Translations under genes and position numbers: made by a program
Origin: Ectocarpus siliculosus
Lineage: Eukaryota > Sar > Phaeophyceae > Ectocarpales > Ectocarpaceae
Assembly: GCA_000310025.1 (NCBI GenBank)
Contig: FN649758.1
Location: 978,926 to 1,042,925 of the forward strand
Reading direction: 5' to 3'
Length of the DNA: 64,000 nt
In this document: piece after piece, positions 11,206 to 22,400 of the stretch
Numbering within the stretch: position 1 is the first letter of the stretch
How the letters are laid out: every line of letters starts with the position of its first letter
The notes under the pieces: generated by a model
The model's input: only the letters and a program-made list of their open reading frames with translations
The model's database searches: none
What the model was told of the DNA's origin: nothing

Positions 11206-11387
11206 GGGGGCAGACAGAGTGTATATATTTCTGTCCGTTGGGTGGCTGATGTTTATACTGATCGTAAGGAGTAGACCGGGGGCGTGTGTGGTGTGTTGCC
11301 CTGCCTGGTCTCCGCTCTTTTCCCCTCCCCCTTGGCGAGCAAAGGGGGTACGCAAAATAATGACAAATTTCGAAAGCATCGAGAAAA
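11206..11387 (+). repeat. Split direct repeat B2 (right end)
   Basis: 182 bp, apparently identical to B1. It ends in GAGAAAA and runs into an A-rich stretch, so the exact right terminus is ambiguous by a few A residues. Confidence 0.92.
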
Positions 11388-14300
11388 AAAAAAAAAACGC
11401 ACAAAGGGGGTCACGTGAATCACCTGTGGGTGTGCGGCTACCTCCTGTCCCAAGTGACGCCAACTGGTTCCGTTCCAGCGGCCACAAAACCCACTTGTCG
11501 CTTACGGACGAAGAAGAATCTTGGAAGCGCACCTATTTTTATTGTTCAGAGCGTGCGAGGCAACGCACGGACGACACGCCGGGGCGGTACTCGAGTGACC
11601 TGCTTGTCCATTCCTCCAGCACGCACTCCGATGGTGCAGCAGTACATCATGACGACTCGTGTGGGTGTGGGTGTCCCCGCAAGCTTCGGCAATTCCATGT
11701 GAAAACTGCTGTAGACAGGATACAAGCCCCAACACGTTGCCCATGCAGAGTCGGGCACTACACAGCACTCGTCGCGTCTGCATCCAAGAATCAGGCTGGG
11801 CCTCGCACGGGGGGCGGGGGCTCCGTGATTTGCAAATGCCGTCAACAGTTTCCACACACCTTTATCTGTAGGGTGGCGCCCGTTCTTAGATCGATCACCA
11901 CGGCCGGCCGCCACACTGATGCTGTCTGGTTTGTCTGGCAAGGCACGTCGAGGCGGGAGGAGAGGGCGAGGCAGAACGGCTCAGGAGATTGGGCAGCAAA
12001 TCAGGGGAAGGGCCAGGAGGGGGGAGGGGGGCATGTGTCCCCGCAAGCTTTGGTGATTCCATGTTGAGTCGCTGTAGATCGGGAATGCATGCCGAGTTTT
12101 TTCGCTCTACAGGAAACTATGTGTCGAAGACCCCGGTGCCCCTGCCCCTGGGAGCTCCGGGCGGCGGCGGCGGTGGAATGCCCCGAAGGCGAAATTTTCC
12201 AAGTCCTATACGTCATACTATAGTGCAATACACCTCTGGAGTCGTTCCAAGTCGGATTGTGTGCGAACTTCAAGCAGCCACACCCGTGCATGACGGTACC
12301 AGTACTTGCTTCCGCCAACACATGTTCACGCTCCTGAGTGGACGGCTTGCCGCAGGACGCGGGGCCTACACCTAGAGCTAATTGAGCAAGCATGGTGAGA
12401 GGATTGGAAAAGGTTCTCGGAACTCCCTTGAATCCGAAATACCATCCGCGGGACCCCCGTGGATGACCAGCGAGTGACCGGGGGTGTCTCCTTCCGAATA
12501 GTCTGACCCGTCGTTAGTGAGAACACCTGAAGGAGGATGGTACGAATAGATGCATGCCTGCGCAAGGATGCATTTCAAGACGGGTTGATGCACAATGTAC
12601 GCTACAGCAGCCAGTGAGGGTACTTTGACCTGCCTGCTGTGTAAAGCATTTTCTGCCGTGGAGAAATCGAAACATCGTTAGACACACCCCGGGGCAGGGT
12701 ATTAGTCTATCTACCAAATGGACAACAACAATCAGGAGGGCAGACACGGACGAATTGGAAGTTCGTAGGGTTTGGCCAAACCTGCAACTGCTGTAGGTCG
12801 TGGTTGCTGTTCGGGATCTGAACCTCATGCACCGAAAACCGTTTGCCAGAAGGGGGATGATATACTACGTCATGTAGCGGACAATATGAGCGAAGTCTAT
12901 ACTGGACGTGCGGAGCGCCTGCACCCAAAGCACGCGAAGAGGACGTAACGCCTTAATAGACAGCGGTGAAAGGCTCATACCGTCTACCCCCCGGACTTTG
13001 CGCGCGCGACTATATCGCACGCAGCAGCAACGGCCGTGAGTGTAGCGGTGCGAGGAGGGGGCCAAGAGCACAAACCCAAAGGACTATGCTACAAATAGGT
13101 CAGCTGCGGATGCCGTCGCAAGCGTATATAATACTCAATCGTTTGTTTACCCGATAGTCTAAGAACACGTCCAGGCAGTCCAGGCGCTGGCCGACCGCAG
13201 GTCTGGAAGCAGTATCCCACACCTCCTGCTGCTGTCGCTGCAGCTGCACGGTTGGCATCCCGCCCAAGGCAGATACGGACGGCGACTCTGGTTCAGATCA
13301 GGTTAGCGCTTGACAGCAGTCAGTCTCGCTGTGGGTCTTGGTCTGCTGTAGGGTCGTATTGACCGAAAACCTGGTCTTTTTCTCCGGGACCACGAGTTTC
13401 AAAATAAACTGACCACACCCTTTTGGCACAATCGACTACCTCCTGCGCCGGTAGTGACCGGGGGACGGGATCCTAAAGCAGGAACGAGGCACACAAAGCA
13501 GTACCCACCCCGAGAAAGAGCAGCAGAGGGTACGGCCGCCCATGGGGGTGCCGTGAGATAGAATTTGGAAGCGGGACGGCGCTAGGACATTTCTCAGGAA
13601 AGATCTTGAATATTTCTCACATTTGTGCGCATATGCATATATGCATATGTTGATGATGTTTCTCGTGTTTTATATAAAGTCGTGTGTACGCATACATGAG
13701 AGTGACCAGCCTGTGGTGTCCGCGTCAGTTGGAACGGGTAAAGAAGGTAAAATCAAGCAGCAGGCACCGGAACGTCGGCCTTTGAATTGCATCAAACACA
13801 CAGAAACCAGAAAGAACCTCTACGATGATGCATGCATGCTACACAAGAGTTGGCGTGCAGGCGTCCAGATATGCAAGTTGCGCCGCGTCCAGAAAAAAAA
13901 AAAATGCGTTTGTATTTACAGCAGCAGTTTTACAAGACCCAACCACACTCATCTCTCCTCCCGAAATAAGTAGAGCTAGAAGAAGCAGAGAAAGAAGGCG
14001 GGCGGAGGAGCCAAAGGGGAGCCAGAGTTAGGAACTTCCAGCTTCGTGCAGGTGAGCCCTTGTCCTGTCCATTCAAATGCCGAGGGACCTTGTTTTTGTG
14101 GCGGTCTTGCTTTACTGGGCGGGTGCAAGTTACAGCAGGTTCCTGTTGTCTGCTTGCTCTGTCTCTCACTCGATCCCGCAAATCAAATCTCAAATCTGGT
14201 GTGCGGGGGAGGGATTGGATTGCATTGGTCGAGAGAGCGTTGTCTCCACCGTGGAATGGCGAGCCTTGGGATAAAGAAGACCCAGCCTGAACTAGCTTGT

Positions 14301-15950
14301 CCCGCGCTGCTGTTGAAGCGGCTTAAAGCCCGGCCTCTAAAAAAAGCCTGCTGCCTGTCTCCTCTGTCGGCTGGGATGAATCGGAATACTCCGACACACT
14401 TAGCTACAAGTAGCGTGTATGCATATCACACAGCAGCAGTCGCCGGCTGACGCCCAACCATCCACACAAGACAAAGTGCAACACAAGAAAAATTGGCAAA
14501 CCTCCGCCCCACGGAACCAAGAGGGCCTTCGAACCCTGTGCAGTTTGGATAGATTGCTGCGGCCCCTTTGGCCCGTCGTGGCTCGGCGACTTTTCCCTAT
14601 GCCGCGTTTATCCTCGTAGTCCAAAGGTCCCTAAATGTAAATATCTATTAATAGCATACGCGACAGGGGAACCGGGCACGACTTTACCCGACAAAATGTT
14701 TGCACCTTGTTCCAAGAAGAAAGACAACCCGCTGTTCGAAATCCCTTGAGGCGGTCACAATGGCAGCAATTCTTTATTATTATAGCACCTCGTCAACACA
14801 AGAAGACGGGAAACCAACCACAGATCAAGAGCGTGGTGTTTTTGCAGCACTAGAAAGGGTCGGGCTGTGTATCATGAATATTAGTATTAGTCAGCAGCCA
14901 GAAAATCTAAAGCGTCTTCCGAGAGCAACGGCAAGTTGTTTGGTGCTGAGAGGCAACTTAGGGAGTGGGAGACGTCTGTATTTTTTTTTTGACACAAGTG
15001 TGCAGATTGATCTCCGACCGGAGCGGTCTTCGTTCCCTTCCGCCGCCCGCGCGCCGATACTGTTGTGTCCTATCTCCATGTTCCAATAAATCAACTGCTC
15101 CGTTTCGTGGAGTCCTTTGGTACCACTCTTTTGGAGACTATCTTCACGACTGCCACGATTGGTGCTCCGACTACGTACTTCCGTCAACTACAGAGTAACG
15201 ACGGACCCTCCAGTCTGATTCTAGTTCAACTGCAAACAAACTTTCCAACCCTTCAACGTTTACAGCAACGCTTACTTTCAGTCCAATATTCCAGTGCAAC
15301 CCCGCAAACAACCATTCCAAGACAATGTTGACGTTGAGCAGCAGTCGGCCCAATCAAATTCCTTCCGACTCTCTCTGCAAACAACCTATAGTAACGTCAA
15401 CGCGTTCGGTAACTCGTTGCGCACGCAAGTATGCATCCAGACATCACTCACGAAAATACAACATTCCCAAGGCAGGGCTGCCCCTGTGCATACCTGCCTC
15501 GACCACAACCACAGCAGTGATTACCCACTCCCCAACTCATCCGCCCCGGGCCTTCACTTTTTGGGGAAGCCTTGCATGCATACACATGACGGTGTCCTCC
15601 AACATGCGCAGCCTTTTTCTCCGCCGTACCGATAGGCCGAGGAAAAGAGCGGAAGAAGGTTACGTGCAAGACGGCACAACCACAGGGGAGCAGCGAGAGG
15701 ACCCGATTGTACCGAATCAAGAACTCGGCGAAGGTGAGCATCCGGCCCGTCCCTACCCACGCTCACGTAGAGGGGTCTGTCCCACGGCAGGGTTGTAGAT
15801 AGACCATGAGAGCATGTCCACCTAACACCATTCATTGTCGGGAAGTCTGGCCCTTGCACCTCTCCCGGGAGTAGCCTGGTGCGGGGAGGAACCAATACAC
15901 ACGTTCTTTTGAGGCTGCCGTACTATATACGTGGTGGCGTTGCTCGCATT

Positions 15951-16190
15951 TTGTTCCCCTTCTGGAAGAACTGTGTTCTTTCGAGCCTGCTTGTGGTGTT
16001 GCTATCTCTTCTTTTGTTCCCCTTCAGTTGTTTTTGTTGGAGACTGCTGTTGTTGCTGGTCTATTGTTCCCCTTCTGGAAGAACTGTGTTCTTTCGAGCC
16101 TGCTTGTGGTGTTGCTATCTCTTCTTTTGTTCCCCTCCAGTTGTTTTTGTTGGAGACTGCTGTTGTTGCTGGTCTATTGTTCCCCTTCTG
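15951..16190. repeat. Tandem repeat, 113-bp unit, 2.1 copies
   Basis: TTGTTCCCCTTCTGGAAG recurs at 15951, 16064 and (partly) 16177, giving a period of 113 bp. The two full copies differ at about one base (CCCCTTCAG against CCCCTCCAG), so the duplication is recent. Confidence 0.85.
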
Positions 16191-17069
16191 ACCCCATATC
16201 GGTATCATGCTGTGATGGCCAGGAGCCCTGCATCGTAGATATCGTCCACCTCTTCTACTTGAAATGGTAGGAGTGACTTGACATACTCCGCATTTGTACA
16301 CCCACGAGCCCGGCTGTCTCACGGCTACTGTACATGTGCGAACCGCGGAGAAATTCCTCCCCCCCCGTCTACACCGCGACCCAGTCCTGTGTACAGAACA
16401 CCGGAATGTCGATGCTAGATGGTGTAGCATTCCCGCGGCACGGCTCGCGGGTCCCACCCACGCCGTCCAGCAGTGTGTCATGCCTCAAAACATCAATGCG
16501 TGCAAAACAAGCGTTGGTGTTCTCGTCACTGCGGGTCGAAGCACAGCAAAAAAGCAGCCTTGGATTTGGTCAGCGTTGAAACGAAAGGATATTCGCCCGG
16601 TGAGCGCTTTTTTTTTTCGTTGAGACAAGATGCTGCACACCAAATCGCAAGAAGACTGCACACGCCAGAAACGGCTGTGATTGCTGAAGGCGTTATTATT
16701 TGTGGAGGGTTCGACTCATGGTCTGGCGCCACCCCTAGGACAGATGTTCCCAGCGGAGCGCGGCGATTTCCGTTAAACATAACAAGGGGTCGGGACGATC
16801 TTTATTTGTTTATTTCAGTTCTTTGTGCGTATCTGCTTTTTTAATTAGTATCTGTTATGTCTTGTGTTCGTCTTTTTGGTTCAATCAAAACCAATGGGCG
16901 AGAAATACAGAAATGCTGCGTGACCGCTTGCCGTTTCCAGCCCCAATACTTTCCGGCCTCAAGCACGCTCTCGTCCCTTCAACACAGTTACCCCCCCGTT
17001 CACCGGAAGTGAATATTGCGGCAAAACAATTTTCGCCCCTGCGTCCATCCGTGTCCGCGTAGTGCATGC

Positions 17070-17144
17070 ACGGTGTTGCGGACCGATCCTCAATTCTAGT
17101 TCTCTGGTTCACGGCGTTGCGGACCGATCCTTAATTCTAGTTCT
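17070..17144. repeat. Short tandem duplication, about 42-bp period
   Basis: GTTGCGGACCGATCC(T)(C/T)AATTCTAGTTCT occurs twice in succession with three or four differences. Confidence 0.7.
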
Positions 17145-19498
17145 GGTGCAAATGCAAACGACCCTTCCAACTTGGAGAGCAAAACTTTCAACCTTTTTGA
17201 GGGTACTACTGCATATGTAGTACGTTTCCTCCACCCCTTGAGGTGTTGGTACGAGCAGCGGACATCCATCCTTGATGTAAGGCACTTTTCCAGGATCAGC
17301 GAGCTACCTTGTTGTTTTTCAGGCAAAGAGAGCTGGGCAATTGATTTTTGGGAATTCAGGGTATGGATACGGGCAGGGGGAGGGTGACGTACAATGGCGG
17401 TGCATACAAAAAAAAAAGACGAGAAGACGTGGTCCCGAAAACAGCTGCAACGGCGTCCCGCATGTGGCAGCTCGTTTTTCAGTGTCGGCTCGGGCGAAGG
17501 GGTTCATGCAATCCCGCCCGACCGCCGCAGTCGATCGGCTCATCATCATCATCGTTTTTCTTAACAAACAGAACAAGGGGGGGGGGGCAGTGCACATTCA
17601 TACACTAGAGAGCGACTGTGGCATCTACCCGTCCGAAGGAAAGTCAAGGGGTTGGGCGTCTCCTGACAACGGAGAGCGGAGAGGGGACACATGCCTGCTA
17701 GATACCGTGCTTGCCTTAGTGTACACCGCCCGAGAGAGCATGTATATGCCAGCAACAAGAACAACAGAGTACAGCCAAGACTATGTTAACAGTTGAAAGT
17801 GCAACGGCAGAAGACTGCGCTGGGTCAACGAGCAATAAATCGCTTCCGGTTTGTCGAGAGCTACCAAACTTCAAGGAGAACATGTAGTGTTTTGCGACAA
17901 GTTGCTGGTGTTGGCCGTTTTTTTCGTTTGTGCCATTTTCATAGTGAGTCACGTCCCAAGAGAAGGCCAAATCTACATAGAATCGAGTCCGACTTCGATT
18001 TCAGATTTCGAGTCGGCTCTACGCAAACGCCCACGGTGGTGTATCGAAATCGAAAATGGCAAACAACACAAAAAAGGCCCTGAAAATGACCGTTGCAATG
18101 ATCCACACCATGACCGCAAGAGACACAAGGGCATCCCAGACACCTAGCGATAGTTCCGGATGTCTGCCGTGATCGTGCGTGTTGGAGATGTCACCTTTGC
18201 TTCGCACCGATGCCCTGCGAAGTCAGCAAGCAACATGTGTCATGCAAGTACTACGGTAGGATGCAGGAAAACCGAAAACGCTGCCGTTGACAAAGAACGA
18301 ATTGTTCACGTTAATGACTCTCAATTCAGAGCAGACCTCGCTCAGAAAGAGTATGCTGTGCTCTGCTCGATGCCAGCTTCATGCAAACATTCTGCTTGCA
18401 ACGCGACGCGGTCTGTAGGTGGCCACATCGACGAGGAGTGAAACGAAGGGATTTTTCCGACTTCCGGAGAGTTTGGCAAGCAGCTTTACTGTTGACAAAG
18501 AACTTTGATTTTCCCGTTCATGCTTCTCGATTTTCGATATTTCAGTCTGTTCGCCGTCACAAGAAGAAGCGTTCGTCTAGGCCGTTCGGTCTCTGACGGA
18601 ATCGCGACTCTTTCGGTCGGTCGATGTAGCGAGGGAAATCAACGACCATGACTGCCGTCGCCCCCACCCTCGCCACGCAATCACTCCCCCCTGGAGCAAC
18701 CAGAAGAAAGAAGCCAGACGCGTGTATGACGCCCACACAAGACGGCGGTGAACACACCAGCCGCCGCCCATGCCATGCTGGGTTATTTGCGAAGCACTTA
18801 AAGAAACGGGCACGCTTTTTTTCGTTGTATTTTCTGTGCCAAAAGGTCACGACGTCGGTCGGTTTTGTGCTGGTTGCCGGCCACACCGGCCCACGCAGCG
18901 GCGGCAGTGTGTAGGTAGTCGGCCTGGGACGGGCAACCGTCCCGCCCGTGCTACGGGATGGAACCTCCTTCTCGCAGGAATTGCGCCCCGTAAATATAGT
19001 ACGCGTGTAGTTCGTTATATATATATTTTTTACTGCGTCATCTCGGCACGCCCCCCCGTCATCATCGATCACCGGCCTCTCGTTTCCAGTTGCCAACCGC
19101 ACACCGTGTTTGGCACGGTACTTTGTGCAACAGCAGCGGTTCCTGTATCAGGCTCCCCATAGTGCCAAGGATGTCGTGTCAGTCTGATGACTGATGACAG
19201 CTCAGCGCTTGAGACAACTTGAATGTTGTTGGTGTTTTTTTTTTTATTCGAGAGGTATTGTAGGGTGCAACCTGAACGCCGACAAGCCGGACCTGCGCCG
19301 GGGCCAGTTTTCGATTGTAACCGTGAATCCGTGTGCCATCTCTCAGATGCCCTTGCAATTGCATCGTCGCGCTCTCTTGGGCTACATGCCCGATCCTTTC
19401 TCAACCCCCCCCCCCCCGTTGTCCGCGCGAATTTTTATCGTGGTGCGTATACAGCAAATAGTTCGCCTGGTGTTGGCGACTCTCAGGACCCTCCACCC

Positions 19499-22400
19499 AT
19501 GATGAACGCCATGCGCGAGACCGCCTCCCCAGAGCCCGAGGCCGGAAGGAGATCGACGAGCGTTGACCTACTCTCCTCGGGGACCCTGGTGCCAACCATG
19601 TTCGGCGCGCCGCCGCCGCCGCCATCGTCTACGACGATATCGCCGTCGGCGTCCCTGGAGGCACCGCCGGCGGGCACGGCGGCAGCGGTGCCGGCGACGA
19701 CGGGAGCTTCCGCCGCGGCGACGCCCCCGACGCCGCCACCACTGCCGCCGCGCCCGGCGGCGGCGATGCAGGGTCCCGCGAGCGCCGCCGTCGCGACGCC
19801 ACAGTGGCCGTGGCTGTTGCCTGACCGGGATGCGGCTGCTGATGCGGCAGAAGCGGCGGGCAACGGGACCGATCTTTTGCTCTCGTTCTCGCCCGCGGGG
19901 TCTCCGAGCAGGAGCCCGATCGAACGAGGGATGGCGGTCTCGGCGGTGTTGGCATCGGTGTCGCCGTCGGCGGCTCCTTCCTCGCACGGAAGGGGATCGT
20001 CGACGCCACCTCAGTTGAGGGTACAGGAACAGCAGCAGATGACGAGGGGCTCGTTCTCGATACGAGAGGCGATGTTCGTGAGCGCCGCGGCGGCAGCACC
20101 AGCAACTTCGCCCGCCCGGGGCCCCGAGCGTGAGTTCTCGTTTTCGAGCCGGGACGCCGCGCGTCTGCCTTCGATCGGCGGCACTCACCCCGGATACCTC
20201 GCCGCGGCAGAAGCGGCGGGGGCTGCAGCGGCCGCGGTGGAAGCCGGAGAAGCAGCGGCGGCGGGAGCGCAGGCGGCGGGGGAGGCTGCCACGGTGTCAG
20301 ACTTCGCATCTGGCGGCGGGCGCGGGCGCGCGGGGGGGGAATCTCCGCGGCCTCGCCTGCACGGACGGCTGGACGCGACATCGGCGGCGGCGGCGGCCGA
20401 ACGCCCGCGAGCGGTAACCGCTCGGGGCGTGTCGCAGGAGGAGTCTCTCACTGCGGAGCAGGCGCAGGCGATCATCGACGCGGCGGACATGGCGGCAGCT
20501 GAAGCGGTAGTCGCGGCTGTCGAGGCCCAAGAGGCGATCGCCGTCGCCGCGGCCACGTCACCGTCGAGGACGGCGCCGGGTATTGTGGTTTCGGCGACGG
20601 CGGCGGGGACGGGGACGGGGATTGCGGCGGCGGCGACGGTTTCGCAGCCGGAGTCCGCCGTGCGGCGCATCTTGCGGAACGAGGCCGGCGACGACGGGGA
20701 CGATGCGACGGCGGTGTCGGCGCCACCAGCGATAAGACGCGTGCAAGCGCCACCTCCGCAGCTAGCGGCGGCGATCCCTAGCGGCGGCGGCGGCGGTGGC
20801 AGCGGTGGAGCGATCATGTCGGAGGAGGAAGAAGTGGCGGCGGCAGTGGCGGCGGTGGCGGAGCTGGAGGCGAGGGACCGCCTGAATTCAGGCTCAGTGA
20901 ACGTCGAAGTGGCAGGCCCGGTCGTCCAGCGGGGACGGGCGAACAGCGGCGCGGGAGGAGCCGGAACGTTGAGGTGTGTTGGGGAAATACTCAAAACTTG
21001 AACCGCCGTGTAGGACTATTTGCTCCGCTCGACTTATAGACCATCCTCTCGTGCCCGCCGCATCGATTGACGGTTTTATTTTCCAACATCGACGCCCGAA
21101 GAAATGACCTGTTATCTACGCCGCCGCCGCAGTTCGCGGGCCCGCTTTCCCTGGCGCGTGCGGCAGTTCGCCGTGGCCAGCGGTAGGTCGCCCAGCGAGG
21201 TTTGCAGTACCGTCGCTTTGATAATCCGCTTTCGTGTCTGTCTGTTTTGTCGCGGCAGGTGCGCCCTGTGCATGTCGACCAACGTGTCAGCCGTGCATCC
21301 TCCTGGCGGCAACACCCGTCGGAACGGCAACAGCAGCAGCAGCGACAAGAACTGCCGCAACTGCTGGAGAGTCGTGTGCGACGACTGCATCGGGACGTTC
21401 TGGGCCAGAAACATGGTGCCGCCTCGCTACGCCTCGGAAGGGTAGGTGTGCGCGGACACGCCGCCTGCCCGGAGTAGTAGAGGCGATGTGTCGCGTTGAG
21501 TAGTGGTCATGTTGTGCATACGGCAGAAGCGGCTACGGCTGTTAAAGAGAGGGTGGTCGGGACGAAGCCAGGACGCATTATCTTGTCAATCCCGGTTCTC
21601 TGGCGTGTAGTCATGCATGCCAGTGTCGCTATTCCCCCCTCTATCTTGTTTGGCGCAGCAAACGCAAGCATGATGACCAGCTTCTGGTTTATTCTTCCTG
21701 GTGAAACGTAGATAAGATAGCCTGGGCCGGCGTAAACCCCGGCACGTTGCGCCGTCCCGGCATTGTATAGGAATACTAGCGTTGTGAGAAGAGGTCCATG
21801 CTCTGACGACCACGGCATGCTTCGTTTTCATGAGTAGTACCCTACCAACCCATTCGGGAAGCATGCAACAACAACCATCGCGCTGTCGCATGTACCACGA
21901 GCGCCATGTATCATCACCACCCCCATGTTTGCTGGATATCTGGGAGTTGGCATGGAAGCAGTGGCAACGGTGGTGCACTCCGCCCTCCGCGTCGTAGTGG
22001 CAATCGAACCAATAATCATCTTTTCGCCCTACCGCCACCTCTTTTTCTGCGTTGTGCACATGCCATGTTCCCCTTTCGGGATTGTTTCCCTTCTCTTGTG
22101 ACTCATGCATGCCCCCGTGTGTCCCCCCGCAGTGACGGTTTCAGGATGCGGGTTTGCAAGACCTGCAACGCGGCGATGGAGGCGTTCCGGACGGCGCTCC
22201 TCCTGGGGCGGGCGGAGGACGCCATGTCCGCCTATAGCACCGGCTGCGTTAACCTCGACCGCCCGTACACCGTCTTCCACGGCGAGGTGGGTGCCCGGAA
22301 ACATGGCACGGCGGCTGTGGGTGTCCCCCTTCTGCGTGGCTGTGCCCCCACGCCGGTTCACCCGTAGCGGCCAACCTGCTCTCTTTGATGTTTGATTTTG

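Larger units (their letters stand above)
4818..11387 (+). mobile_element. DIRS-order (PAT/Ngaro-like) tyrosine-recombinase retrotransposon, complete ends
   Basis: A 6570-bp element with the split-direct-repeat layout of PAT/Ngaro-type elements: A1 (4818-5030), coding region, B1 (10239-10420) overlapping A2 (10419-10631), an internal segment, then B2 (11206-11387). The A copies are each 213 bp and the B copies each 182 bp, and both pairs look identical by eye. The order of domains is gag-like protein with CCCH finger, reverse transcriptase plus RNase H, and tyrosine recombinase. There are no LTRs, no integrase and no target-site duplication, as expected for elements that integrate as a circle through a tyrosine recombinase. 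The B1-A2 junction reproduces what a B-A circle junction would look like. Both enzyme ORFs carry a frameshift, so this copy is probably not autonomous. No methyltransferase domain of the DIRS1 kind was seen. Confidence 0.92.
11388..19222. other. Gene-poor stretch, no gene recognised
   Basis: About 7.8 kb in which no ORF has a recognisable domain and no convincing chain of phase-matched exons was found. A short phrase, TGTCCCCGCAAGCTT followed by ATTCCATGT, occurs at about 11670 and 12040, hinting at an old duplication. The two clear tandem repeats are listed separately. Confidence 0.4.

Noticed and set aside
15879-16238. Cys/Leu-rich ORF that looks like a membrane protein
   Set aside because: It is produced by translating the 113-bp tandem repeat; the same hydrophobic text appears in several frames.
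18557-19102. Minus-strand ORF of 181 codons
   Set aside because: No domain, no neighbouring exon in phase, and a composition like the surrounding non-coding DNA.
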